13,693 bases of DNA, taken from the NCBI GenBank assembly GCA_035644935.1, contig DASQNO010000050.1, forward strand, positions 1-13,693. The letters run 5' to 3'. The notes below the pieces were generated by a model. It saw only the letters and a list, made by a program, of their open reading frames with translations. It was not told the origin of the DNA and did not search any database. This document shows positions 1 through 7,012 of the stretch, piece by piece (position 1 is the stretch's first letter; each line of letters starts with the position of its first letter). The DNA comes from CADCVW01 sp035644935. GTDB taxonomy: Bacteria > Pseudomonadota > Alphaproteobacteria > Sphingomonadales > Sphingomonadaceae. Position numbers and translations under genes: made by a program.

Positions 1-1263
1 CGGTGTGGCGATGGCGGGCGGCCGGGGAAGCGGGCCGGCGCCGTCCGGATCGGCGGGCTGCGCCGGGTTGATGTCGCGCAGGCCTTCATTGCCCGTGGCG
101 GTGCCGCCGCCGTTCGCCTTGACGTACTGGTACGCGGCGTCCGCGGTCAGCGTGAACGGACCGAAGCTGAAGCGGCTGTTGGCGCGGACGTTGCCCGTGT
201 TCGATGGGTTGAAGCGCCGGTCGAATTCGGTGCCGCAGCTGGCGAAGTCGCCATTGGGATCGGCGGCACCGTTGGGACCCGTGGAGCCCGCGGGCGCATC
301 GGCGACGCCGGCCTGCGGCGTGTCCGTGTTGCACGGGAAGTTGATGTTGTAGAACCGCTCGTCGCGGTTGGCGGGATAACGGTTCTGCGCCGAAGAGCCG
401 ACGACGCGCGGCACGACGCGCAACGGATTGGTGGCGCTGCCCGCGACGCCGATCAGGCGCGTCGTGTCGTTGCGCAGGGGGAGCGAACCGAAGAAGTTGT
501 TGCGGTTCTGGTTGTAGTTACCGGCGATCGACACGAAATCCCCGCCGCCCAGCGGCTGGTAGATGCGCGCATTGTACTGCTGCTTCTTGACGCGCCCGTA
601 ATTGTTGAACGGATTGTCGTTCACTGCCCGCGATGCGGACACGAACGCGCGCGTTCCGAACGAGGTCAGGTTGCCCGTTTCGATCAGCCCAAAGACGCGG
701 TGGAAATTGTCCTCGCCGATCGACGCGGACAGCGTGGCGCCGAGCTCTTCGCGCGGAATGATCGTCAGGTAGTTGATCGTGCCGCCGGCCGCCGACGCGG
801 TGGGAGAGTCGACATCTGTCGAACCCAGGCTGACGTTGACCTGCCGGATCAGTTCGGGGTCGAGTTGCTGGCTGCCGAAGATCGCGTAGTTGCCCGAATC
901 GTTCAGCGGGAAACCGTCAAAGGTCAGGCTGATGCGGTCGCTGGTGAACCCGCGGATGTTGAGCGTGCCGCCCGCCGAGCCGTAGGCGTCGTTGTTCTGG
1001 TACGACACGCCTGGGATCTGGTTGATCGTGTCGAGGATCGACTGACCGGGGTTCTGCCGGACGATGTTCTCGTTGGTAATCGTGGCGCGCGCCTTGGACG
1101 TGTCGGGCGCCTGGATGCCGCCAACCTGCTGCTCGCGCGTGCCGGTGACGACGATCTCCGCTTCTTCGGTTTCCTCGAAGTCCACGGTTCCCGAAGACTG
1201 CGCGAAAGCGGCGCTCGGCAGCATCAGCGCCGCCAAGGCGCAGCCCGAAAGATAGCGAATCAT
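1..1263 (-). CDS. TonB-dependent receptor, N-terminal 421 residues (C-terminus beyond the window)
   Basis: This is an outer-membrane gated channel that imports a ligand using energy from TonB-ExbB-ExbD. The reading frame stays open from the ATG at 1263 to the window edge. Residues 1-21 form a signal peptide ending in a SAAFA cleavage site, followed by a TonB box (EIVVTGTR, about 36-43). The plug domain spans roughly 50-165 (TITNENIVRQNPGQSILD, IPGVSYQNN, LNIRGF, DGFPLND, ASAAGGTINY). After that come the first barrel strands, with aromatic and Asn-rich segments and a Cys-containing loop. GGGGAA seven bases upstream of the ATG is a good ribosome binding site and supports this start. A Pho box lies about 100 bp upstream, so phosphate starvation probably induces it and the ligand may be a phosphorus compound; that is inference. 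The family call is very secure, but the substrate cannot be read from the sequence. Confidence 0.96.
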   Translation of the reverse strand, partial: MIRYLSGCALAALMLPSAAFAQSSGTVDFEETEEAEIVVTGTREQQVGGIQAPDTSKARATITNENIVRQNPGQSILDTINQIPGVSYQNNDAYGSAGGTLNIRGFTSDRISLTFDGFPLNDSGNYAIFGSQQLDPELIRQVNVSLGSTDVDSPTASAAGGTINYLTIIPREELGATLSASIGEDNFHRVFGLIETGNLTSFGTRAFVSASRAVNDNPFNNYGRVKKQQYNARIYQPLGGGDFVSIAGNYNQNRNNFFGSLPLRNDTTRLIGVAGSATNPLRVVPRVVGSSAQNRYPANRDERFYNINFPCNTDTPQAGVADAPAGSTGPNGAADPNGDFASCGTEFDRRFNPSNTGNVRANSRFSFGPFTLTADAAYQYVKANGGGTATGNEGLRDINPAQPADPDGAGPLPRPPAIATP

Positions 1264-1362
1264 GGATTTTCCCCGACGTTATTTGGATCAGCTTAGGGCA
1301 GGCTCTAACCCGCCGCGCAAGGCGGCCATGCGCATCGCCTGTGACTCTTCCGCCGCGTTTGT

Positions 1363-1380
1363 GTGACAGTCCGATGACAG
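1363..1380 (-). promoter_or_regulatory. Pho box (predicted PhoB binding site) upstream of the TonB-dependent receptor
   Basis: Read on the minus strand, the site is CTGTCAT, four bases (CGGA), then CTGTCAC. The two near-identical 7-mers repeat with an 11-bp period, as in the enterobacterial and alphaproteobacterial Pho box consensus. It lies 100 bp upstream of the receptor start codon and in the right orientation for it. The neighbouring aminopeptidase gene ends at 1443, so the receptor is the only plausible target. I could not pick a clear -10 element downstream; AT-richer candidates lie around 1275-1300. Confidence 0.75.
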
Positions 1381-1417
1381 GGGTAAACTGAGGCTTTTGT
1401 GCAACGCAGCATCTCTA

Positions 1418-1437
1418 CTCTCCCGCGCGCAGGAGAG
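1418..1437 (-). terminator. Possible hairpin terminator after the M1 aminopeptidase
   Basis: CTCTCC and GGAGAG form a 6-bp stem around an 8-base loop, just downstream of the aminopeptidase stop codon and before the Pho box. No T-run follows on the minus strand, so it is a weak candidate for an intrinsic terminator. Confidence 0.3.
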
Positions 1438-1442
1438 AACTG

Positions 1443-3380
1443 TCAGACCCCCTTCGCCATGATCGCGTCGACGCTGCCGCTGGTCACCGGATGGTACCCC
1501 GCCCGCGCCCGCGCATAGATGCGCGTCGCGATCGCCCGCCCCCACGCGTCCTCGTCGACCAGCGCCTGGTACAACGGCGCGACGAACTTGCGTCGGCCTT
1601 GCGCCAGCAGGAATCGCTCCAGCGCGGGCACCGCCGGCTCGTAGCGATTGGCCACCGCGCGCATGAGCCACGCGAACAGCACCTCGCTGTTGGTCACCGC
1701 CGACAGCCCCAGTTCGCGGTCCAGCGCCGCCACCCGCGCGCGCGGCTCCTCGCTGGGCAGCGCGTGGAGGAAGCGCAGCCGCTCGGCCGTTGTCCAGCCT
1801 TTCCAAGCCGCCGTCGGGATCGGACCCGCGCCGCCGCCAAGATACGCCACCGCCGCCGCATCGACGGCCGCAAACGCGCCCGCGGGCGGCGCCACCGCAT
1901 TGGCGGGCAGCCCCGGCTGATATACCCAGCGGTCGAGCATCAGCCGCCGCTCCAGCGCCGTGTCGCCGGCGATGAGGTTGCGGCGGATGTCGGCCAGGAA
2001 CGCCTCGGCGGTGATCGGCTGGAACGCGTAACGGTCGAAATAGGATCGCAGGTACGCGTCCCAGCGCGGCCGGCCGACGGCGGCCTCGATCGTGCGCAGC
2101 ATCGCCGCGCCCTTTTCATACGCGATGTCGTTCATCCCCGCGTCCGGGTCCTTGCCCGCCAGATCCAGGTGCAGCCGCGTTCCCGCCGCCGCCGGCCCGC
2201 CCTCGTCGGCGATCGCGGTCTGCAGGTCGTCCCAGCCGAGCGCGATCTGCTGTTGCGCGATCTTGGGTCCGTACAGCCTTTCCATGATCCGCGACTGGAA
2301 ATAGGTCGTGAACCCTTCGTTGAGCCAGAAGTCGCTCCACGCCGCGTTGGTCACCAGATTGCCCGACCAGCTGTGCGCCAGTTCGTGCGCGATCAGGCTG
2401 ACGAGGCTGCGGTCGCCCGCCAGCATCGTCGGCGTGAGGAACGTCAGCCTGGGGTTCTCCATGCCGCCGAACGGAAACGACGGCGGCAGCACGATCATGT
2501 CGTAACGGCCCCAACGGTATGGCCCGTAGAGGCTTTCCGCTGCGTCCATCATCTTCTCGGTGTCGGCGAGCTCAAATGCGGCGCGCTCGAGAACCGACGG
2601 CTCGCTCCACACGCCCGTGCGCGGGCCCAGCGACCGGAACTGGAGGTCGCCCACCGCGATCGCGATCAGGTACGGCGCCACCGGCCGGTCCATCCGGAAG
2701 CGGAACCGCCGCCCGCCGGGAACGGCCTCGCCCTGCGGCGTCAGCGCTTCCGCGCTCATCACCGCCGTCAGGCCCGCGGGAACGGTGACGCGGGCCTCCC
2801 ACGTCTGCCGGATGCCGGGGGAATCCTGCGTCGGGATCCAGGTGCGGTTGAGGATCGCCTGCCCCTGGCTGAACAGGAACGGCTGCTTGCCCCCGGCGGT
2901 CTGCTGCGGCGTCAGCCACTGCAGCGCCGCGGCGCCCGGCGTGCTGCGGTAATGCACGACGATCCGCTGCGCGCCGGCGACGCCGGGGTTGGGCAGCGTC
3001 ACGGCCAGCGGGCTGCCCAGTATCGGGTCGGCGTCGCCTTCCGTGTAGGGCAACGCCCGGCCGCCCGCGTCGGTGACCCGCAGGATCTGCAGACCCTTGC
3101 TGTCGAGCACGACTTCGCGCGCACCCGCCGCGGCCTGAACGTCCAGCGTCGCGGTGCCGCCGATGCGCTTGCCCTCGAAGTCGGCAAGCAGGTCCAGCGC
3201 GACATGGGTCACCCGCGCCTCGGCGGGCCGTGCGAAACTGTGGATGTCGCGCGCCTCGGCGGTCAGCAGAACGGGCGCGGGCGCGGCGGCGCCGGCCCCG
3301 CGTGGCGGCGCGACGGGCTGGGACGCACAGCCCGCGAGCATGGCGGCGGCGGCGACGGTGCACAGAAATGGGATACGCAT
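1443..3380 (-). CDS. M1-family zinc aminopeptidase, predicted lipoprotein (645 aa)
   Basis: This is a zinc-dependent peptidase that removes N-terminal amino acids from peptides, probably in the periplasm and anchored to a membrane by lipid. The N-terminus has a lipoprotein signal with lipobox LAGC (Cys18). The substrate-binding motif GGMEN is at 305-309. The zinc site HELAH is at 332-336 with third ligand Glu355 in NEGF. The catalytic Tyr of the YEKG motif is near 421. The order and wording (FGGMENPRLTFLTPTML, HELAHSWSGNLV, NEGFTTYF) are those of the aminopeptidase B / leukotriene A4 hydrolase branch. The last 150 residues fit the helical C-terminal domain of that branch, and the length is close to normal. 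AGGAA about ten bases before the ATG is a modest ribosome binding site. It is in the same orientation as the Crp/Fnr gene upstream, with a 129-bp gap and a hairpin between them, so it is probably transcribed separately. Confidence 0.93.
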   Translation of the reverse strand: MRIPFLCTVAAAAMLAGCASQPVAPPRGAGAAAPAPVLLTAEARDIHSFARPAEARVTHVALDLLADFEGKRIGGTATLDVQAAAGAREVVLDSKGLQILRVTDAGGRALPYTEGDADPILGSPLAVTLPNPGVAGAQRIVVHYRSTPGAAALQWLTPQQTAGGKQPFLFSQGQAILNRTWIPTQDSPGIRQTWEARVTVPAGLTAVMSAEALTPQGEAVPGGRRFRFRMDRPVAPYLIAIAVGDLQFRSLGPRTGVWSEPSVLERAAFELADTEKMMDAAESLYGPYRWGRYDMIVLPPSFPFGGMENPRLTFLTPTMLAGDRSLVSLIAHELAHSWSGNLVTNAAWSDFWLNEGFTTYFQSRIMERLYGPKIAQQQIALGWDDLQTAIADEGGPAAAGTRLHLDLAGKDPDAGMNDIAYEKGAAMLRTIEAAVGRPRWDAYLRSYFDRYAFQPITAEAFLADIRRNLIAGDTALERRLMLDRWVYQPGLPANAVAPPAGAFAAVDAAAVAYLGGGAGPIPTAAWKGWTTAERLRFLHALPSEEPRARVAALDRELGLSAVTNSEVLFAWLMRAVANRYEPAVPALERFLLAQGRRKFVAPLYQALVDEDAWGRAIATRIYARARAGYHPVTSGSVDAIMAKGV

Positions 3381-3407
3381 GGGGCTTGTTCCTGGGACGA
3401 GACGACA

Positions 3408-3424
3408 CGCCCGCGACGCGGGCG
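3408..3424. terminator. GC-rich hairpin between the Crp/Fnr gene and the aminopeptidase gene
   Basis: CGCCCGC and GCGGGCG form a perfect 7-bp stem closed by a GAC loop, in the 129-bp gap between the two minus-strand genes. There is no T-run, so it could be a terminator for the upstream regulator or only a local structure in the leader of the aminopeptidase. Confidence 0.3.
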
Positions 3425-3509
3425 CCCCACGCTACCCCACTGTCCGGTTCGCCTGCAATCGCGCTGCCGGGCGGAGGTGCGCTACGAGCTGGGGCAAGGC
3501 GCGACGGAT

Positions 3510-4298
3510 TCAGGCGATTTGATAGGTCCTGACGGGCTCCGCCGCGCGGGGGCCTGCCAATTTGTCCTCGCACGGCAGATGCAGGTATCGTGCGTCGAAA
3601 CCCGCCAGCCTCTGCAATGCCTGAAGGTCCGGCACCTGCAGGCGCTGGTCCTTGAGGCGGATCAGCCCGCTGCTGCGCAGGGTCTGCAGCGTGCGGTTGA
3701 CGTGCACCGAAGTCAGGCCCAGCACGTCGGCGATCTCCTCCTGCGTCAGCGGCAGCGCGAAGCCGCCGTCGCCCGCCGCGCCCACGGCCTGCAGCCGCGC
3801 CTGGAGTTCGCACAGGAGATGCGCGAGCCGTTCGCGCGCCGAACGCCGGCCAAGGCACACCGTCCACTGCGACGAGATCCCGTTCTCCACCGCCGCCAGC
3901 CGCCCGATCGCCGCGCGGACGCCCGGCTGCCGGTCGATCAGCGCCAGCAGCCCCTCGCCCGGGATCGCGGCGACCGTGCACCGCGTCAGCGACGCCGTGC
4001 CGCAGTCCCGCCGTTCAAGATACAGCGCGTCCAGGTCGCAGATGTCACCCGCCAGCCGCAGCGCCGGCACTTGCCGCGAGCCGTTCTCCAGGATCTTGAA
4101 CCGCGCCGCCCAGCCGTCGAGCAGGACGTGAATCGCGTTGCCGCGCGCGCCTTCGGGGAGGATGACGGTGTTCGCCTCCACCGTCCGGACCTCGCCGCCG
4201 AGATCCGCCAGGCTCGCGAGATCGGGCGCGCCGAAGGCCTCGGCCTGACGCATGCGGCAAAGGAACGGGCCAGCGATCGGGCGCTGCAGCCAGCTCAC
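3510..4298 (-). CDS. Crp/Fnr-family transcriptional regulator (262 aa from a GTG start)
   Basis: This is a DNA-binding regulator with an N-terminal cyclic-nucleotide-binding-like beta-barrel (about 25-140; VILPEGARGNAIHVLLDGWAARFKIL is typical), a long dimer helix (about 145-172), and a C-terminal winged helix-turn-helix (about 180-225; LPLTQEEIADVLGLTSVHVNRTLQ, recognition helix about 196-208). It resembles the large set of Crp/Fnr proteins in sphingomonads that carry GWACRYKIL-type motifs and lack the FNR iron-sulfur cysteine cluster; its few Cys are not in FNR positions. The frame is open up to 4430. I prefer the GTG at 4298 because the 44 extra residues are Arg-rich, unlike the family, and would be encoded across a palindromic operator-like region. 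An ATG at 4253 is another option. It is transcribed divergently from a second Crp/Fnr gene. The effector and targets are unknown. Confidence 0.85.
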   Translation of the reverse strand: MSWLQRPIAGPFLCRMRQAEAFGAPDLASLADLGGEVRTVEANTVILPEGARGNAIHVLLDGWAARFKILENGSRQVPALRLAGDICDLDALYLERRDCGTASLTRCTVAAIPGEGLLALIDRQPGVRAAIGRLAAVENGISSQWTVCLGRRSARERLAHLLCELQARLQAVGAAGDGGFALPLTQEEIADVLGLTSVHVNRTLQTLRSSGLIRLKDQRLQVPDLQALQRLAGFDARYLHLPCEDKLAGPRAAEPVRTYQIA

Positions 4299-4624
4299 GG
4301 TGTCAGTCGCCGTCTGCCCGGCGTGCCGACGGTCCGAAGCGTCGTTCCGGCCGCGACGGACACGATCCGTCGTTGCATTTCGTCCCCCCCTGCGATCACG
4401 CGCGTGATGAGGTAACATGCATTTCATCACGCAGCACGACTGTCCAACAGCGTACCGCCGGCGCGGCGCCCGCCCCCCGTGAGCCGCGCAAGGTCCGATA
4501 TGGCTAAAACAGTTTATGGTGAACGCCCCGCGAACCCCTTAGGAAAGCGTCTCTTTTCGCGGCGCATCCGCATCCGCAGCCGCGCGGCGCTCCTCGTCGC
4601 GTCTATTCCGTTGAAAGTTCGCAG
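4299..4624. promoter_or_regulatory. Divergent promoter region between two Crp/Fnr-family genes
   Basis: This 326-bp non-coding stretch must hold the promoters of both regulators. Apart from the dyads at 4395-4432 it contains an AT-rich patch (about 4500-4525, with TAAA-N4-TTTA) in otherwise very GC-rich DNA. That patch is a candidate core promoter for the plus-strand regulator starting at 4625. I could not assign -35 and -10 hexamers with confidence. Confidence 0.5.
4395..4432. promoter_or_regulatory. Operator-like dyads: three ATCACGC half-sites
   Basis: The half-site ATCACGC occurs at 4395-4401 (plus), 4402-4408 (minus) and 4426-4432 (plus). The first two form the perfect 14-bp palindrome ATCACGCGCGTGAT. 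The second and third belong to a 9-bp inverted repeat, GCGTGATGA (4402-4410) and TCATCACGC (4424-4432), with a 13-bp spacer. GTGA/TCAC cores are typical of Crp-type recognition, so autoregulation or cross-regulation by the flanking regulators is a reasonable inference. Confidence 0.55.
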
Positions 4625-5341
4625 GTGCCGGTGATCGACCAGTCATCCGTCCGCAACCGCCTGCTGGCGGCGTTGTCGGCCGACGATTTCGCGCGGCTGG
4701 CGCCTCATCTGCAGCCGGCGACCGTCGAACGTGGAGACGTCCTGGCCGCTCTCGACGCGCCCATCCGCTTCGGATGGTTCCTGGAAAGCGCGGTCGGGTC
4801 GATCATCGCGGTCTCCCCCGACGGTCACCGGGTCGAGGCCGCCTTGTTCGGGCGCGACGGCTTCGGCCCCGCCTCACTCGCCCGCGGCGTCGACCGGGAG
4901 CCGTTCGAAATACTAATCCAGATGCCCGGCGCCGGCTTTCGCATCGAAGCGGCCGCGCTGCGCGACGTCCTGCCCCGCGCGCCGTCCCTGCGTACCTTGC
5001 TCGACCTCTATCTCCAGGCGCTTTCGACGCAGACGGGCTACACCGCCCTGTCGAACGCCGTGCATCAGATCGACGAACGTTGCGCGCGTTGGCTGTTGAT
5101 GATGCACGACCGCGTCGATGGCGACGATATACAGCTCACGCATGAATTCCTGTCGCTGATGCTCGCGGTCCGCCGGCCCAGCGTCACCACCGCGTTGCAT
5201 GTGCTGGAAGGCCGCGGCCTGATCCGCGCCGAACGCGGCTGGGTAACCGTTCGCGACCGCGCCGGGCTGGAGGCGTTCGCCGCCGACGCCTACGGGCGTT
5301 CGGAAACCGAATATCGGCGATTGCTCGGCGCGATGGGCTGA
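4625..5341 (+). CDS. Crp/Fnr-family transcriptional regulator (238 aa)
   Basis: This is a second Crp/Fnr-type DNA-binding protein, divergent from the one at 3510-4298 and only distantly similar to it. The N-terminal sensor barrel covers about 10-125 (GDVLAALDAPIRFGWFLESAVGSII, EAALFGRDGFGPASLA). A dimerisation helix follows (about 127-163, with HQIDERCARWLLMMHDRV). The C-terminal helix-turn-helix spans about 171-210 (LTHEFLSLMLAVRRPSVTTALHVLEGRGLI), with a wing after it. The LAxMLxVRRPSVT pattern is the usual HTH of this branch. The start is GTG at 4625; GAAAG about eight bases upstream is a modest ribosome binding site, and a GTG at 4631 is also possible. There is no FNR-like cysteine cluster. 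Its 3' end overlaps the convergent PAP2 phosphatase gene by 52 bp. The effector is unknown. Confidence 0.85.
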   Translation: MPVIDQSSVRNRLLAALSADDFARLAPHLQPATVERGDVLAALDAPIRFGWFLESAVGSIIAVSPDGHRVEAALFGRDGFGPASLARGVDREPFEILIQMPGAGFRIEAAALRDVLPRAPSLRTLLDLYLQALSTQTGYTALSNAVHQIDERCARWLLMMHDRVDGDDIQLTHEFLSLMLAVRRPSVTTALHVLEGRGLIRAERGWVTVRDRAGLEAFAADAYGRSETEYRRLLGAMG

Positions 5342-5922
5342 TCGCCCGGCCACAAGGCGTTCACCGCCGCCGCCGCCGCCGCCCCCAGAACCGCGCCCGC
5401 GCCGACGTCGCTTGGGTAATGCTTGCACCGCGGGATCTGCATCAGCGCCGCCGCCGCCGCCAGCCCGTAGGCCGCGCCACGGTGCTCGGGATAATCCTGC
5501 GCCCACGATCCCGCCGCCGCCACGGCGCCTGCCGTATGCCCCGACGGGAAGCTCGACTCGTCATGTTCGTGACTGTCGCCCGCGCCCATTTCGTAGCGCC
5601 CTTCCTCCACCAGCACCGTCGGCCGCGTCCGGTCGACCCGGTTCTTGACCGCGGTCTTGGCGCCCGTCGCTAGGCTGTGCGCCAGCAGCATCCGCGCCGC
5701 CGCCCGCGCCAGCCGCGCGTCGCCCCGCCACAATCCCAGCGCGAAGAGGCCGGCGCACAGCGCGCGCAGCGGCGGCTGGTCCGCCGCTTCGCTGAGCGTC
5801 CCCAGCACCTTCATGACGGGCGTATGCACCACCGGCGCCACCGCCTTGGCAACGGCGACGTCCGCCTGTTCGATCGCATTGGCCTCTGGCGGCGCGTCGG
5901 GAATCTCGTGGGGTCCGGTCAT
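5290..5922 (-). CDS. PAP2-superfamily phosphatase (210 aa)
   Basis: This is a membrane-associated acid phosphatase-like protein of the PAP2 superfamily, which acts on lipid phosphates or polyprenyl diphosphates. Motif 1 is K93-x6-R100-P101 and motif 2 is FPSGHT (125-130, catalytic His129). Motif 3 has His168 and Asp172 in KHYPSDV. The Arg normally five residues before the motif 3 His is Gln162 here, although Arg165 lies nearby. Ala/Leu-rich segments around 55-90, 130-160 and 172-190 are likely membrane helices. The N-terminal 25 residues are polar and acidic. The ribosome binding site before the ATG is weak. The gene ends inside the convergent Crp/Fnr gene (52-bp antisense overlap) and lies 54 bp downstream of the 71-residue gene, with which it may be co-transcribed. 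Confidence 0.87.
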   Translation of the reverse strand: MTGPHEIPDAPPEANAIEQADVAVAKAVAPVVHTPVMKVLGTLSEAADQPPLRALCAGLFALGLWRGDARLARAAARMLLAHSLATGAKTAVKNRVDRTRPTVLVEEGRYEMGAGDSHEHDESSFPSGHTAGAVAAAGSWAQDYPEHRGAAYGLAAAAALMQIPRCKHYPSDVGAGAVLGAAAAAAVNALWPGDQPIAPSNRRYSVSERP

Positions 5923-5976
5923 GCCACGCCAACGGCCCGCCGCCCGGTTCGCTCCCTCAGCTCGGCTCGAGAAAGC

Positions 5977-6192
5977 CTATTTGAACAGCCCCGTGCCGTA
6001 GTTCTTCTTAACCGACTTCTTGACCTCGGGCCGCGCCGCGGCGCGCGCCGCCGCTTCCGCGTCGTGCGTCGACAGCTTCAGGTACACGCCGTGCGCGCGC
6101 TTCAACCGCGTCCGCTCCGCCTCGGTCTTGGCCTCGCCGATCGCCACCAGCGTTTCGGCCGCCTTGGCTGCGTAATCTTCCGGGCTGCTCAT
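5977..6192 (-). CDS. Small conserved-type hypothetical protein (71 aa)
   Basis: I do not recognise a named family. The protein is charged, has no membrane segment or signal peptide, and is predicted to be mostly helical: a first amphipathic stretch (about 5-35, EDYAAKAAETLVAIGEAKTE), then a Lys/Arg/Ala-rich half ending in KKSVKKNYGTGLFK. AAGGAA lies about 11 bases before the ATG. Codon third positions are G/C-rich like the neighbours, and the frame starts just after a strong hairpin, which supports a real gene. It probably shares a transcript with the PAP2 gene 54 bp downstream. Similar short cytoplasmic proteins exist in sphingomonads as far as I recall, but a function cannot be given. Confidence 0.72.
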   Translation of the reverse strand: MSSPEDYAAKAAETLVAIGEAKTEAERTRLKRAHGVYLKLSTHDAEAAARAAARPEVKKSVKKNYGTGLFK

Positions 6193-6215
6193 GCGACGCG
6201 TTCCTTGATGCGAAA

Positions 6216-6249
6216 GCGGCGCCCTTCCCTTGCACGGGAGGAGCGCCGC
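6216..6249 (-). terminator. Strong hairpin terminator after the DUF4142 gene
   Basis: The arms 6216-6229 and 6236-6249 pair along 14 positions with one C-A mismatch and one G-T wobble, around a 6-base loop. On the minus strand the stem is followed by TTT, a short T-tract. It lies 45-78 bp downstream of the DUF4142 stop codon and just upstream of the 71-residue gene, so it probably separates the two transcription units. Confidence 0.6.
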
Positions 6250-6293
6250 CGTTCAACCTGCGCGCTTTGCCGCGCGCACGCAAGCTTGTGGAA

Positions 6294-6842
6294 CTACATG
6301 CGCATGGCGCGGATCTGCGCTAGGTGGCCGCGCACCACCGGCACGGCGGCGTTGGCGGTCGCGCGCAGGCTCGGCGTATCCCCGGCCTTGGCGTAGTTGC
6401 TGTGCAGCGCCAGCGCCATTTGATGCGCCATCGTCTGCTGCGTCTTGTACTCCCGGTCGAACGCCGCGCCGTTCAGGTTCTGCAGCCGCGCGATCATCGC
6501 CGCCTCCTTGGGCATCAGCATCGGCGGTGGCGGGTTCAGTCCCGCCGCCCGCGCCGCCGCCATCGTCGCGGCGGTGGTGCGCGTATGATGGTCGATCATC
6601 ATCGCCGCATAGCTGCGCAGGTTGGCGCTGACGCCGCGCTGCTGCTGGAGCCGCGAGGACTCGATCTCGTACATGTCGCTGGAGCCCGCCATCGCGACAT
6701 AGGCCATCGCGCCCTCGGGCGTCATATCCCCGGCCATCGCGCCCATCGCGCCCTGCCCGCCCGTCGCATCGCCGGCCATCGGGGCGCATCCGGCCAGCGC
6801 CAGGGCGGCGGCGGTGGCGGCGGTGAAGATCTTGATGGACAT
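6294..6842 (-). CDS. DUF4142 domain lipoprotein (182 aa)
   Basis: This is a predicted periplasmic lipoprotein of the DUF4142 family, a four-helix ferritin-like fold of uncertain function, often seen in stress-linked envelope proteins. The N-terminus is a lipoprotein signal with lipobox LAGC (Cys19), followed by a Gly/Met/Ala-rich linker (about 20-42). The domain shows the family pattern SSDMYEIESSRLQQQR (54-69), LRSYAAMMIDHHTRTT (75-90), LNGAAFDREYKTQQTMAHQMAL (123-144), and the final helix with HLAQIRAM. The paired His in MIDHH is the hallmark of the family. AGGGAAC about ten bases upstream of the ATG supports the start. It appears to be a single-gene unit ending at the hairpin at 6216-6249. 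Family membership is secure, and no biochemical role should be read into it. Confidence 0.9.
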   Translation of the reverse strand: MSIKIFTAATAAALALAGCAPMAGDATGGQGAMGAMAGDMTPEGAMAYVAMAGSSDMYEIESSRLQQQRGVSANLRSYAAMMIDHHTRTTAATMAAARAAGLNPPPPMLMPKEAAMIARLQNLNGAAFDREYKTQQTMAHQMALALHSNYAKAGDTPSLRATANAAVPVVRGHLAQIRAMRM

Positions 6843-7012
6843 GGCGTGAGGTTCCCTGCTGGTTCGTCGGTTCCCATGTAACGGAGCGTGGCCCCTCCCG
6901 GTTCCACGCCCCCCGCCAATGCCTTGGCCGCTCTTATCGCAGGTTAATTGCCCGCCGCGGCCCCCAAGTTTTCGCTGTCCTACAGCAAACCATATCGGTT
7001 ACGCGGCGCCCC

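Noticed and set aside
700..1296. A 198-codon plus-strand frame antisense to the TonB-dependent receptor
   Set aside because: The receptor frame on the other strand is unambiguous, with signal peptide, TonB box and plug. The antisense peptide has no domain and no ribosome binding site.
3418..3512. A small non-coding RNA between the Crp/Fnr and aminopeptidase genes
   Set aside because: Apart from one hairpin there is no promoter or T-run pattern to support an RNA gene.
1491..4415. A 974-codon open frame on the plus strand across the aminopeptidase and regulator genes
   Set aside because: It is antisense to two well-supported genes, very rich in Arg, Gln and His, and without any domain. Long antisense frames are expected in DNA this rich in G and C.
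4299..4430. An N-terminal extension of the minus-strand Crp/Fnr regulator up to 4430
   Set aside because: The extra 44 residues are Arg-rich with no family resemblance and would be encoded over the palindromic operator-like dyads. The GTG at 4298 gives a normal length.
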